From: an uncultured Exiguobacterium sp.
GTDB lineage: Bacteria; Bacillota; Bacilli; Exiguobacteriales; Exiguobacteriaceae
Length of the DNA stretch: 64,000 nt
NCBI GenBank assembly: GCA_913775715.1
Contig: CAJYMC010000007.1
Location: forward strand, 62,001-126,000
Direction of reading: 5' to 3'
The position numbers and the translations under genes are program-made. The notes beneath the pieces were generated by a model that saw only the letters and a list, made by a program, of their open reading frames with translations, had not been told where the DNA came from and searched no databases. The stretch's first letter is position 1. Every line of letters begins with the position of its first letter. Below, one piece after another: positions 36,027 to 44,986 of the stretch.

Positions 36027-36902
36027 GTGATTCCCATCGCAATCTTGATGAAACTATACGATTTAGATAGTCGATTTGAAAAAAATCCACTTGAGATGAC
36101 AAAACGTTTTGGTGAGCATCAAGCGCTTGATTACGCGAACGTCTATCGTAAATGGGAAGCAGGAGAACTGTTTCCGGGCGAAACGCTGATTCGTCCTAAA
36201 AAGTGGTGGCAGGTAATGAAGAAAAAGGAAGTCGTTCAACTTCCGGGTAAACAATTATCCAAAAGAGCGTTTGATAAATGGTACAAAAAACGTCTTGAAT
36301 TACAAAAACTTCTGAATGTCGCAGGGGGAGCAGATGAAGAAGACATTTGGCGAATTCCATTGAAGCGTCATTTGGATTTCTATCAGATGCTGCATTTGTT
36401 GAACGAACAGTATGCGATGTTTTATCGTGCTGTCATTCACTATCAAGTCGGTGAAGTTGAGTTGAGTCCTTTTATTGTAGGACCTTCTGCGATTTACATC
36501 ATGGAGTGGCTCGATGGCGAAGAGAGTATTTATCACATTCGACGAGATAAGTTGTGGCGGGAACAACCGTTCAAAGCCTCTGTGAAACAGATTTTAAACC
36601 CGAACATCAGTTTAAAACGAACGGAAGATATTTTGCATACGATTCTTGGTCGTGACTTCGATTTACCTGTCGAACGCGTTGTTTTAGCGCCAAGCGGTTA
36701 TTTTGATAAGATTCCAAAAGAAACGACGACAACGTATGTCAATAAAGTGGATTTTCCTAAGTGGTTGAATCGTATGAATGGGAATGCGACTCATACAAAA
36801 GCCGCTCAAATGCGTGTGTGTGAAAAAATCCTAAAAGAAACCGTATCGATTCCGTTTCAAATGGCAATCCAGAGTGAGGAACAGTCACGCATTCAAGAAT
36901 AA
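36027..36902 (+). CDS. ytlQ: YtlQ-like protein of unknown function
   Basis: This protein of up to 291 residues is assigned to YtlQ mainly by its position after thpR. It is soluble, rich in Lys, Trp and Tyr, with no motif I recognise as catalytic. The start is uncertain: GTG 36027 lies inside the only good ribosome binding site (GAGGTGA, 36024-36030), the first ATG is 36048, and TTG 36045 or a non-standard ATC at 36036 are the other in-frame candidates. It overlaps the region upstream of the pullulanase gene. Confidence 0.65.
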   Translation: MIPIAILMKLYDLDSRFEKNPLEMTKRFGEHQALDYANVYRKWEAGELFPGETLIRPKKWWQVMKKKEVVQLPGKQLSKRAFDKWYKKRLELQKLLNVAGGADEEDIWRIPLKRHLDFYQMLHLLNEQYAMFYRAVIHYQVGEVELSPFIVGPSAIYIMEWLDGEESIYHIRRDKLWREQPFKASVKQILNPNISLKRTEDILHTILGRDFDLPVERVVLAPSGYFDKIPKETTTTYVNKVDFPKWLNRMNGNATHTKAAQMRVCEKILKETVSIPFQMAIQSEEQSRIQE

Positions 36903-36919
36903 GGGAGGGAGCGACGGCA

Positions 36920-36940
36920 TTGTCGTTGCGAAAGACATGA
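36920..36940 (+). CDS. candidate 6-residue leader ORF coupled to amyX
   Basis: TTG 36920 opens a seven-codon frame (product MSLRKT) with GGGAG 8 bases upstream. Its TGA stop (36938-36940) overlaps the amyX ATG (36937-36939) as ATGA. The strong ribosome binding site AAGGGAGGGAG at 36901-36911 is otherwise 27 bases from the amyX start, so this mini-frame may bring ribosomes to amyX. Expression is unproven. Confidence 0.4.
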   Translation: MSLRKT

Positions 36941-39078
36941 CGAACCAAGAGGTGGCAATACCAGTGATCCGGGCAGAGTTTTTATCGTTTCAAAGCATCC
37001 GGGTCGAGGTCGAAGGCAATCCGTCAATCCACTGGTCACTTGAATGTGATGGACAATCGCTTGAAATTCAACAGACCGAAACGCATCGAGAAGAACAGTT
37101 CGTGGTTTATGAGTTAACGGTTCTTGAACCAGTCGAGCTAGAATGCCGATACGAGGTATTTGGAGCAGGCAGGTCAATCCGTGTCGTTCCCGATCGTTTA
37201 GTTCGGACGGAAGCGTTCGAGCGGAAGTACCGTTACGAAGGGAAGCTTGGTGTCTGGGAAGAAGAGGAAGCGTATCATTTTGCTGTCTGGTCACCGGTCG
37301 CGGAACGAATCGTATGCATCGTGTACAATCAAGAGGAGCAGGTAATTGGAAGGCGTGAAATGGAACGACAAGAGCAAGGTGTCTATCAGCTTCAAATCGA
37401 ACGGGGTATAGCTGAGCATTGGTACCGGTATGAAGTGACGACGTATCTTGGAACACAAGAAGTCGTTGATCCGTATGCTGGTGCGATATCGGAGAATGGT
37501 CGATACGGTGTCATCGTCGACGTCGAACAGACGATTGCCGAGTGGTTTCCAAAGCGAGTCGCGCGTCCTCTTTTCGTCAAACCGTCGGACGCTGTCATTT
37601 ATGAAGCGAATATTCGCGATTTTACGATTGACAGCTCCGCCGGTTCAAGTCATCCGGGACAATACGTAGGGATGACAGAACGAGGAACAATTTCTCCTCG
37701 CGGACATGCGACAGGACTCGATTATCTTCTTGACCTCGGGATCACCCATCTGCAACTGTTACCGGTCCACTTTTTCGAGACGACCGATGAGCGGACACGA
37801 ACGCCATATAACTGGGGATATGATCCGATGCTTTGGTTCGGATTAGCCGGGAGTTACGCGAGTTCGGTCTCACCGCTCGTTCGCGTCAAAGAGTACGCAG
37901 AAATGATAGAGCAGCTCCATGAAGTAGGCATTCGTGTCACATTCGATGTCGTCATGAACCACGTATTCGTTCGGGAACGTTCCTCTCTGGAATTGCTCGT
38001 TCCGGGCTATTATTTCCGTTACGAAGTTGACGGCACACTATCGAACGGAACGGGTGTTGGAAACGATACCGCATCCGAACGATTCATGATGCGCCGCCTC
38101 ATCGTTGACTGTTTGACGTACTTTGCTCGTGTCTACCGCATTGATGCCTTTCGATTTGATTTAATGGGGATTCATGACATTGAGACGATGAACGATGTTC
38201 GCGCAGCGCTCGATGCGATTGATCCAACGATTCTAGTGTATGGAGAAGGCTGGGATCTTGCGACAGCGTTACCGGAACGACTCAAAGCGATGAGTGCCTC
38301 CGCTGCGCAAATGCCGCGAATCGCTCATTTTAATGACGTGTTCCGCGATGCCTTGAAAGGATCGACGTTTAGTGAATACGATCGAGGATTCGTTGCCGGA
38401 GATGGTTGGAAGGAAGGGGAAGTCCGAAACGGGATTGCGGGGAGTGTTCATATCGATAACCAAACGTACGGACGCTTTCCAGAACCGACCTATTCCATAA
38501 ATTACGTCGAGGCGCACGATAATCATACACTGTATGACAAATTTAAGATTTCCTGTCCGGAAGCGGACGAACAACAGTTGCTAAGAATGAGTCGATTAGC
38601 ACAAACGATCGCTTTGCTTGCACAAGGCATTCCATTTCTTCACGCAGGTCAAGAATTTTTGCGTACGAAACAAGGTGTTGAAAACAGCTATAACGCACCA
38701 GACGAGATCAATCGAATGGACTGGGAACGTAGGGATGATCACCTCTCCCTCGTCGCGTATATTAAGACAATATTACAAATTCGTAGAATGCACGGCGGAT
38801 TCCGGTTGCACCGGGCGAATCAGATTCGGGAACTGCTTCATTTCATCAACTTACGACCGGGTGTCATCGCCTACGAAGTCGAAGCGATCCACTCATATGA
38901 TGCGTGGCAACGAACGCTCGTTGTCTACAATACGACGCACGAAATCGTGGAAGTCTCACTCGATCACTCGCGCTGGAATGTGCATGTGCAGGGAGATAAC
39001 GCCTCGGTCGAACCGCTTCTGAAAGGTGTCGATAGGATTCAAGTCCTTCCGTTGTCAACGACGATTGCGACGTGTTAA
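36937..39078 (+). CDS. amyX: type I pullulanase, cytoplasmic (AmyX-like)
   Basis: This 713-residue GH13 enzyme cleaves alpha-1,6 branch links in pullulan, starch or glycogen fragments. The pullulanase signature YNWGYDP is present, with the nucleophile D408 (FRFDLMGIHD), acid/base E437 (VYGEGWD) and stabiliser D528 (VEAHDNH). N-terminal beta domains precede the barrel; no signal peptide is seen, so it is intracellular, like B. subtilis AmyX. The first in-frame ATG is 36937, far from the strong ribosome binding site, and translation may rely on the leader ORF that overlaps it. An ATT at 36919 is a less likely start. Confidence 0.9.
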   Translation: MTNQEVAIPVIRAEFLSFQSIRVEVEGNPSIHWSLECDGQSLEIQQTETHREEQFVVYELTVLEPVELECRYEVFGAGRSIRVVPDRLVRTEAFERKYRYEGKLGVWEEEEAYHFAVWSPVAERIVCIVYNQEEQVIGRREMERQEQGVYQLQIERGIAEHWYRYEVTTYLGTQEVVDPYAGAISENGRYGVIVDVEQTIAEWFPKRVARPLFVKPSDAVIYEANIRDFTIDSSAGSSHPGQYVGMTERGTISPRGHATGLDYLLDLGITHLQLLPVHFFETTDERTRTPYNWGYDPMLWFGLAGSYASSVSPLVRVKEYAEMIEQLHEVGIRVTFDVVMNHVFVRERSSLELLVPGYYFRYEVDGTLSNGTGVGNDTASERFMMRRLIVDCLTYFARVYRIDAFRFDLMGIHDIETMNDVRAALDAIDPTILVYGEGWDLATALPERLKAMSASAAQMPRIAHFNDVFRDALKGSTFSEYDRGFVAGDGWKEGEVRNGIAGSVHIDNQTYGRFPEPTYSINYVEAHDNHTLYDKFKISCPEADEQQLLRMSRLAQTIALLAQGIPFLHAGQEFLRTKQGVENSYNAPDEINRMDWERRDDHLSLVAYIKTILQIRRMHGGFRLHRANQIRELLHFINLRPGVIAYEVEAIHSYDAWQRTLVVYNTTHEIVEVSLDHSRWNVHVQGDNASVEPLLKGVDRIQVLPLSTTIATC

Positions 39079-39129
39079 GATAAGCATTGTGCCTTAGGCA
39101 AATCTACTAAAAAAGTTGAGCGGATTATA

Positions 39130-39930
39130 ATGGAATTAGATATTTTAGATGCGCTTGGCGAAGGCTGGACCCTTACGCCAGCAGGTGGAATCACAGGAGA
39201 AGCGTACATTGCTTCAACAGGACAATCAAAATTGTTCTTAAAACGAAATTCATCGCCGTTCTTGGCGATTTTATCCGCGGACGGAATCGTCCCGAAATTA
39301 TTATGGACGAAACGGATCTATAGCGGGGACGTCATCAGTGCGCAACAATTCATTGAAGGCGATGAGTTGGAGCCGGAAATGATGGAGCGTCCTGAAGTAG
39401 CACATTTGCTTGGAAAAATCCATGATTCGAAAGAATTGCTGTTCATGCTACAACAGCTGGACCAACGTCCGATCGAACCTGATGAGTTATTGCGTCAATG
39501 TCGCTTATATTTTCAACCAGAAGATTTAGAGAACCCGGAATTGGTAGAACATGCGATGATTTATCTCGAACGAAATCTCGAGCAAGTAAGAACGGACGAA
39601 CAAGTCGTCTGTCATTCAGATCTAAATCATAATAACTGGTTGACGGGAGCGGACGGTCAACTCTACCTGAACGACTGGGATGATGCGATTATTGCCGACC
39701 GTGCGTATGACCTCGGGATGATGTTATACAGTTATGTTGATGAAGCGGCTTGGCCCGAATGGTTCGAACATTATGGTCATCCATTGACGAGTGATCTGAA
39801 ACAACGGATGCACTGGTATGTTGTAGCGCAAGCCGTATTATCCTTGTATTGGTATGAAGATATGCGTCATCCGGATGTCGAGGACAGCTATCATTTTCTA
39901 GAACAGCTACTTGAATACTCTAACGACTAA
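39130..39930 (+). CDS. ytmP: aminoglycoside/choline-kinase-like phosphotransferase (YtmP-like)
   Basis: This 266-residue protein has the kinase catalytic loop CHSDLNHNNW (Asp and Asn) and the metal-binding NDWDDA at about 180-185, with the N-lobe lysine in KLFLKRN. It matches B. subtilis YtmP, next to amyX/pulA. Relatives phosphorylate choline, ethanolamine, sugars or aminoglycosides; the substrate here is unknown. The terminator after it is shared with alsD. Confidence 0.8.
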   Translation: MELDILDALGEGWTLTPAGGITGEAYIASTGQSKLFLKRNSSPFLAILSADGIVPKLLWTKRIYSGDVISAQQFIEGDELEPEMMERPEVAHLLGKIHDSKELLFMLQQLDQRPIEPDELLRQCRLYFQPEDLENPELVEHAMIYLERNLEQVRTDEQVVCHSDLNHNNWLTGADGQLYLNDWDDAIIADRAYDLGMMLYSYVDEAAWPEWFEHYGHPLTSDLKQRMHWYVVAQAVLSLYWYEDMRHPDVEDSYHFLEQLLEYSND

Positions 39931-39969
39931 AAAGCGTGTCATTCCGAAAAAGGAACGACAAGCTTTTTT
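39929..39969. terminator. bidirectional terminator between ytmP and alsD
   Basis: AAAAGCGTGTCATTCC pairs with GGAACGACAAGCTTTTTT with two mismatches; both strands carry T-runs. Confidence 0.85.
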
Positions 39970-39971
39970 GT

Positions 39972-40685
39972 TTAACCTTCTGCGATTTTAATCTCTTTTT
40001 CAATATCGTGGCTTTCGAGGTCTGCCGATCGATACGCTTCAGTCGTTGGTAAACGTAAATCAAGCTGCGGTTTTTCTTCGAATGTGACGGTGACGTTCTT
40101 GACCGTGTAGTCAAAGACATGACCGCCGCCCGCACGTTCAGCATCGATGAAATGGAGATGATAGCCAGCGACGGCGATACCGTGACCGAACCGTGGTGTG
40201 TAGTAACCGGCGAGTGTTCCTTTCGTTTGCTCGAAAGTACGCGCGCTTTGAGAAGCGACAGCTTCCGTGATTGGAACGAACGGTTTCTCCTGACGAGCGA
40301 CGGTACGCGTCTGAACCTCAGTGAACGTTCCGTCAATCCGAACGGCATAAAAACTATTGATCGTCGGTAGTTGTTCATTCAGCCAGTGTTCGAATGCCGA
40401 TTTCGACATCTCTTCCGTCACGGAAAGTGTTTGCTCCGGCTCAAAATGGGTCAATGTCGCGAACGGTGTCGTCGTTTCAGGTTGAAGTGGTCGAGCGCTA
40501 CCGTCCGAACGAAGTTGATAGAACTGACCATCGAAACCAATCATCTCCCCGTCTAAGTGGTCGAATGTTCCGATACCGAAATTCCGTTGATTAAGAACGG
40601 ACGCGTACGTGACTTCACTCTCGAATACCCCATCAAGCAATGCCATCATGGTTGAAATCTGAACGAGTGTTTTATCGTGTGCCAT
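39972..40685 (-). CDS. alsD: alpha-acetolactate decarboxylase
   Basis: This 237-residue enzyme turns acetolactate into acetoin, the second step of overflow acetoin synthesis. The zinc site histidines are visible in FGHGIAVAGYHLHFID and GGGHVFDYTV; RTVARQEKPFVPITEA is also family-typical. AAGGAGG precedes the ATG. It lies 11 bases after alsS, so the two form an alsSD operon. Unlike in B. subtilis, no alsR regulator lies next to it. Confidence 0.93.
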   Translation of the reverse strand: MAHDKTLVQISTMMALLDGVFESEVTYASVLNQRNFGIGTFDHLDGEMIGFDGQFYQLRSDGSARPLQPETTTPFATLTHFEPEQTLSVTEEMSKSAFEHWLNEQLPTINSFYAVRIDGTFTEVQTRTVARQEKPFVPITEAVASQSARTFEQTKGTLAGYYTPRFGHGIAVAGYHLHFIDAERAGGGHVFDYTVKNVTVTFEEKPQLDLRLPTTEAYRSADLESHDIEKEIKIAEG

Positions 40686-40696
40686 GTGAATCCTCC

Positions 40697-42388
40697 TTAG
40701 TTCAATTGATCGAGATGAACTTGTTCACCGAGTGCGATATTGTCGCGGTAATCAATCGGGACGTCTACGATGACTGGGCCTTCTGTCGCGAGTGCTTCAT
40801 CCATGATCGCGGCTAGTTCAGATGGATGATTGACGCGTAGTCCTTTTGCTCCGAAACTCTCAGCATATTTGACGAGATCGACGTCACCAAATGATGTACC
40901 GGATTTCCGTTTGTATTTCATCTCCTGTTGGAACGCGACCATATCGAATCCGCTATCACGCCATACGAAGTGAACGAGTGGTGAGTTCAAGCGGACAGCT
41001 GTTTCAAGTTCCATCGCAGAGAAGAGGAATCCGCCGTCACCTGAAATCGAGACGGCCTTCTTACCTGGACGGACGAGTGTTGCCGCGATTGCCCAAGGAA
41101 GCGCGACACCAAGTGTTTGCATACCGTTACTAAAGAGAAGATGGCGCGGTTCGTACGAACGGAAGTGACGTGCCATCCAGATATAGTGAGAGCCGACATC
41201 GACTGTGACCGTGACATCATCCGCAATTTTTTCGCGTAACGTCTTCATGAAATAAAGCGGGTGTGTCAATGGAGAATCCGCGACTGGAGGAACATCGCGA
41301 TCAACAAGACGTTGATGTAAGCCTTCGAGGAATTGCGCGGAACTCTCAGGTAAAGTGAGTGGTTGCAGGCGCTCAGCGATCGCATCGACCGTTTTCGCCA
41401 TATCACCGACAAGTTCACGGTCTGGACGATAGAAGTGATCAATTTCAGCGCGCATTTGATCGATGTGGACAAGCGTCCGGTCGTGCGTCGGTTGGTTCCA
41501 GAATTTCGGATCATAGCCGATAGGGTCATAGCCAATCGAGAGAACGAGGTCCGCCTCTGCAAGTAACGCATCTCCCGGCTGATTGCGGAACAGTCCGACA
41601 CGTCCATAGAAATTCGATTCAAGCTCACGTGATAATGTGCCGGCCGCTTGGAACGTCTGGACGACAGGAATCGAGACATGTTTGAGCAGGGACCGAATCG
41701 CATGTACGACGTCCGGCTGACTCGCGCGCATACCGAGTAACAAAACAGGCAGCTTCGCATCTTGAATCAAACGAGCCGTCTCTTCTACCCAAGCTTCTGG
41801 TGCAACACCGAGCTTCGGTGCTTCAACTGCACGGAATGCCGTGACGTTCGCTTCGCTCAATCCGACGTCTTGAGGGATACTAACGAAAGCAGCCCCGGAA
41901 GTCGTTTCAGCTGTACGGAAAGCATTGGATAATACTTCTGGGATGTTATCGGCATCTTGTACTTCCGCACTAAAGTTCGTAATTGGTGTAAAGAGTGCCT
42001 GATTGTCCATTGACTGATGTGTTCGTTTTAAACGATCGGCCCGCGTGACAGCTCCAGCAATTGCGACAACGGGGTCACCTTCAGAGTTCGCCGTCACAAG
42101 ACCTGTCGCTAAGTTTGATGCCCCTGGACCAGATGTCACAAGAACAACGCCTGGTTTGTCTGTCAAGCGACCGATGGCCTGAGCCATAAATGCAGCGTTT
42201 TGCTCATGGCGTGCAACGATGAGTTCAGGTCCCCGGTCCTGTAACACATTGAAGACGGAATCGATTTTGGCGCCAGGAATACCAAAAATGTAATCCACAC
42301 CCTGTTCGATGAGTGAGTCGACGACTAAGTCTGCACCTGTTTTCTTCTGTACTAGTTCTTTTGAATCACTGTTTTTATTTTCTTTCAT
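40697..42388 (-). CDS. alsS: catabolic acetolactate synthase
   Basis: This 563-residue thiamine diphosphate enzyme joins two pyruvates into acetolactate. The catalytic Glu is in [14 protein letters not shown], and the cofactor motif is [27 protein letters not shown] split across its usual 30 residues. The protein lacks the FAD-related features of anabolic IlvB and matches AlsS in length. ATG 42388 has AAAGGAG 7 bases upstream; the longer start at 42409 has no site. The promoter carries a duplicated 10-mer that may be an operator. Confidence 0.93.
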   Translation of the reverse strand: MKENKNSDSKELVQKKTGADLVVDSLIEQGVDYIFGIPGAKIDSVFNVLQDRGPELIVARHEQNAAFMAQAIGRLTDKPGVVLVTSGPGASNLATGLVTANSEGDPVVAIAGAVTRADRLKRTHQSMDNQALFTPITNFSAEVQDADNIPEVLSNAFRTAETTSGAAFVSIPQDVGLSEANVTAFRAVEAPKLGVAPEAWVEETARLIQDAKLPVLLLGMRASQPDVVHAIRSLLKHVSIPVVQTFQAAGTLSRELESNFYGRVGLFRNQPGDALLAEADLVLSIGYDPIGYDPKFWNQPTHDRTLVHIDQMRAEIDHFYRPDRELVGDMAKTVDAIAERLQPLTLPESSAQFLEGLHQRLVDRDVPPVADSPLTHPLYFMKTLREKIADDVTVTVDVGSHYIWMARHFRSYEPRHLLFSNGMQTLGVALPWAIAATLVRPGKKAVSISGDGGFLFSAMELETAVRLNSPLVHFVWRDSGFDMVAFQQEMKYKRKSGTSFGDVDLVKYAESFGAKGLRVNHPSELAAIMDEALATEGPVIVDVPIDYRDNIALGEQVHLDQLN

Positions 42389-42441
42389 TACAATTCTCCT
42401 TTTTACCAACGTTTTTTGGTGTTCGATAGCTGTAATAAATA

Positions 42442-42485
42442 ATCTGTTTCAAAAAAAGTATACATCTGTTTCATGGTAAAACCAA
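42442..42485 (-). promoter_or_regulatory. alsSD promoter with a duplicated 10-mer operator
   Basis: On the minus strand TTGGTT (42485-42480) and TATACT (42462-42457) are spaced by 17 bases. The 10-mer TGAAACAGAT occurs twice, at 42473-42464 and 42451-42442, 22 bp apart on the same face of the helix and bracketing the -10. This looks like a direct-repeat operator for an unknown regulator. Confidence 0.5.
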
Positions 42486-42506
42486 CCTAAATTCATTTAG
42501 GGAATA

Positions 42507-42541
42507 AAAAAAGTACCTTGTGTATAGTTACACAAGGTACA
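42507..42541 (-). terminator. terminator of the CydS-like gene
   Basis: GTACCTTGTGTA and TACACAAGGTAC form a 12-bp perfect stem followed by a T-run on the minus strand. Confidence 0.88.
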
Positions 42542-42551
42542 GAGATTGCGC

Positions 42552-42653
42552 TTATTCAACGTCGACTTTTCCAAAAGTCGCCCAGACGAATAAGGCACAG
42601 ATGCCCATGACGAGAACGATGGGGGAGCCCCAAGCAATCAAGAAGTCTTCCAT
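42552..42653 (-). CDS. CydS-like 33-residue membrane peptide
   Basis: This 33-residue protein (starts MEDFLIAWGSPIVLVMG) has a single membrane segment at about residues 10-28 and a charged C-terminus ending in KVDVE. AAGGAGGG lies 6 bases before its ATG, a clear promoter lies upstream and a strong terminator downstream, so it is an independent transcription unit. Length and the FLI..P.VLV pattern resemble CydS, the tiny third subunit of cytochrome bd oxidases in Bacilli. No cydAB lies in this window, so the assignment to a bd oxidase is inference. Confidence 0.6.
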   Translation of the reverse strand: MEDFLIAWGSPIVLVMGICALFVWATFGKVDVE

Positions 42654-42688
42654 GGTACAGCCCTCCTTTATAGTTCTTACGTACCTTT

Positions 42689-42717
42689 AGTGTAGTAGAT
42701 TGCTCACTGTTTCTCAA
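42689..42717 (-). promoter_or_regulatory. promoter of the CydS-like gene
   Basis: On the minus strand TTGAGA (42717-42712) and TACACT (42694-42689) are spaced by exactly 17 bases, about 35 bases before the ATG. Confidence 0.75.
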
Positions 42718-42829
42718 GTGACGAACTGCTGAACATTCTTCAAGCGGAATTGAAGAAGTTCTTATATAATTACCCGAATCATGATAAACTTATCTGCGGA
42801 TAATTTAAGTTTGGAAAGGATGAACGATA

Positions 42830-43471
42830 GTGCGTTTACGACATAAACCATGGGCGCAGGATTATATGAAGGAACAATCCTCGATCTATATAGCAGAACC
42901 AGCATCCCTGAAAGGAGACTGGGCGACAGAGTTCAAGAATGATAATCCGATCTACATCGAAGTGGGATCAGGAAAAGGGGCCTTCATCACAGGGATGGCG
43001 AACCAACATCCGGAGATCAATTTCATCGCGATTGAACTTTTTGAAAGTGTGGCAGTGACAATTGTTCAAAAATTAGTAGAGGCTCCACAAGCAAATGTTC
43101 GCGTCTTGACAGTCGATGCAAAAGATTTACGCGATTACTTCGAAAAAGGAGAAGTGGCACGCGTTTATCTTAACTTCTCTGATCCTTGGCCGAAGACACG
43201 TCATGCGAAACGTCGTTTGACGTATAAAACGTTCCTCTCGACGTATGAAGATATCTTACCAGCGAAAGGGCAAATTCACTTCAAGACCGATAATCGCAAG
43301 TTGTTCGAATCGAGTCTGATGACGATGTCGGCATACGGTATGCGTTTTGACTGGATGTCGCTTGATTTACATGCGAGTGAACCGGAAGATAACGTTCGAA
43401 CAGAGTACGAAGAGCGTTTTTCTTCAATGGGACAACCAATTTATCGAATGGAAGCAACGTACCAAAATTAA
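42830..43471 (+). CDS. trmB: tRNA (guanine-N7)-methyltransferase
   Basis: This 213-residue enzyme methylates G46 of tRNA. The SAM loop is in IEVGSGKGAFITGMA, and FSDPWPKTRHAKRRLT is the family signature. It starts at GTG 42830 (MRLRHKPWAQDYM), with GAAAGGA about 9 bases upstream. It corresponds to B. subtilis ytmQ, which lies in the same region. The gene is transcribed alone or with the following membrane protein gene. Confidence 0.93.
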   Translation: MRLRHKPWAQDYMKEQSSIYIAEPASLKGDWATEFKNDNPIYIEVGSGKGAFITGMANQHPEINFIAIELFESVAVTIVQKLVEAPQANVRVLTVDAKDLRDYFEKGEVARVYLNFSDPWPKTRHAKRRLTYKTFLSTYEDILPAKGQIHFKTDNRKLFESSLMTMSAYGMRFDWMSLDLHASEPEDNVRTEYEERFSSMGQPIYRMEATYQN

Positions 43472-43587
43472 TTTAGACAAAAAGTTTTCTTATTTTCCTG
43501 GTATTTCTTTCACACTTTTTTCTTATTAATTGGTACAATGTTGTTGACTGAAGAACTTGTACTTATAGGTAAAGGGGGAATTTGGGG

Positions 43588-44103
43588 ATGTGGCAGAAAA
43601 GCTTAGCCTTCGTAACGGCGCTCTTTCTCGCGTTAAGTATCGGTCAATCGGTACTTGCTGCGGTTGATACCTCAGAAATGACAAAAGCATTAGATGAGGA
43701 ATTACCAACGACGCATTACGATTATAAAAAAGGTTCGGTCGAAATCGAGGATCCGAAGACGTTCACGAACGGAAAAGGAGAAGAAGTCATTGGCGGAATC
43801 GCTGTCATCAAGACAGTCCGTGACGGCATCTTCATCACAATCAAACGTGAAATCCACTTCTTCAATGCCGATAGCGGTAAATTGTTGACGAGTGCCGACG
43901 CTGCAAAAGTTGATGGCGTAAAAGAGTACATCGACAGCAACTCGGACAATCTTCATCAAAAAGTCGTTTACTGGTTACCGGTACTCTTGATGTTGTTGAT
44001 CATCGCTGTACCAGCGATCGTCTTGTACATTGTTGTTCCACGTCTATATTCGACGACGGAATACATGAACCCAATCTACGAACGCAACGATAACCCACGT
44101 TAA
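43588..44103 (+). CDS. secreted/membrane protein of unknown function
   Basis: This 171-residue protein has an N-terminal signal-like segment (residues 4-24, ending near SVLAA) and a C-terminal membrane segment (about 132-155), with an extracytoplasmic domain of about 100 residues between them. That domain has alternating polar strands and no cysteines. ATG 43588 has AAAGGGGG 9 bases upstream; TTG 43582 is too close. I do not recognise a family. A single-pass anchor at each end suggests a loop outside the membrane. Confidence 0.7.
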   Translation: MWQKSLAFVTALFLALSIGQSVLAAVDTSEMTKALDEELPTTHYDYKKGSVEIEDPKTFTNGKGEEVIGGIAVIKTVRDGIFITIKREIHFFNADSGKLLTSADAAKVDGVKEYIDSNSDNLHQKVVYWLPVLLMLLIIAVPAIVLYIVVPRLYSTTEYMNPIYERNDNPR

Positions 44104-44104
44104 T

Positions 44105-44140
44105 CAAAAAAGCCTCTATCCGTTCGGATAGAGGTTTTTT
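44105..44140. terminator. bidirectional terminator
   Basis: AAAAAAGCCTCTATCC and GGATAGAGGTTTTTT form a stem with a GTTC loop between convergent genes. Confidence 0.9.
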
Positions 44141-44495
44141 ATGCTAACAACACGAAGATGAAAGCGAGTATGGCAGGTAAGCCTTGTTTGAGTAGAATGG
44201 AACGGTTAGCTGTCAAAGCGCCATAGAGTGCGGCGATGATCACGCAAGCTAAAAAGAACAGTTGGACAGCAACATCCTCACGGATCAGACCAAACAGAAG
44301 ACCGGCTGCTAAAAAGCCGTTGTAGAGACCTTGATTGGCAAAAAGCGTCTGGATTTGCTTGGATGCGATCGCTTCATCCGTCAGTCCGAATGTACGTCGT
44401 GCCGCCTTAGAGGATAAAAAGAACATTTCAAGAGCCATAATATAAAAGTGTTCTAAGGAAACGAGTAAAACGAAGATTGTAGCCAGAATCGACAT
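44139..44495 (-). CDS. DUF1304 family membrane protein
   Basis: This 118-residue protein has four hydrophobic segments (about residues 3-22, 50-70, 75-92, 98-117). Its start SILATIFVLLVSLEHFYIMALEMFF is the mark of DUF1304 proteins. Function is unknown. AAGGTGG lies 7 bases before the ATG. It is followed downstream by a shared terminator. Confidence 0.8.
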   Translation of the reverse strand: MSILATIFVLLVSLEHFYIMALEMFFLSSKAARRTFGLTDEAIASKQIQTLFANQGLYNGFLAAGLLFGLIREDVAVQLFFLACVIIAALYGALTANRSILLKQGLPAILAFIFVLLA

Positions 44496-44523
44496 GAGTC
44501 ATACCACCTTTATAGGAAAGTTG

Positions 44524-44563
44524 AAAAAAGACCGTACTTCGTCGATCGAAGCACGGTCTTTTG
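44524..44563. terminator. terminator of ytzB
   Basis: AAGACCGTGCTTCG and CGAAGTACGGTCTT form a stem with T-runs on both strands. Confidence 0.85.
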
Positions 44564-44564
44564 A

Positions 44565-44867
44565 TTAAGCGTATTCGAGTAGTGCGCCAGTTTCGGCATC
44601 AACTGTGAATTGATACGTTTTTTCGTCATCACCTTCAAGGACCGAGATGCCACCTTTGTAGCTTTGGTAGTCACGTGACTCATATGCGTAAGCCTCTGGT
44701 GTTGCAGAGATCCATGCACCTTGGACACGTCCTTTTGCTGAAAATGTGCGTTTCGTGATTTCGAGCGCTTCCTCGGCAGAAAGTTGTTTGTTATCAACGG
44801 CTTTCTTCACTGCGAAAGCGGCGACGACAGCTGCTGCCAATCCGATAATCCAATAGCGTTTTTTCAT
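44565..44867 (-). CDS. ytzB: PepSY-domain membrane-anchored protein (YtzB-like)
   Basis: This 100-residue protein has a basic start and one membrane segment ([20 protein letters not shown]), followed by a PepSY-type domain (about 27-100) ending in [17 protein letters not shown]. PepSY domains often inhibit proteases or sit beside them outside the cell. ATG 44867 has AAGGAGGGG upstream; the in-frame region before it is non-coding. It is divergent from ytoP, as in B. subtilis ytzB-ytoP. Confidence 0.8.
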   Translation of the reverse strand: MKKRYWIIGLAAAVVAAFAVKKAVDNKQLSAEEALEITKRTFSAKGRVQGAWISATPEAYAYESRDYQSYKGGISVLEGDDEKTYQFTVDAETGALLEYA

Positions 44868-44986
44868 TAAAATTCCCCTCCTTACAGGTTCTATTCCTAC
44901 TGTACCAAATAATTCGTTCAGAGAGAAACAAAAGGTTAAGTGATAGAAGCAATTTTTTGTATAATGAGAAGCAGGAGGCGATACAT

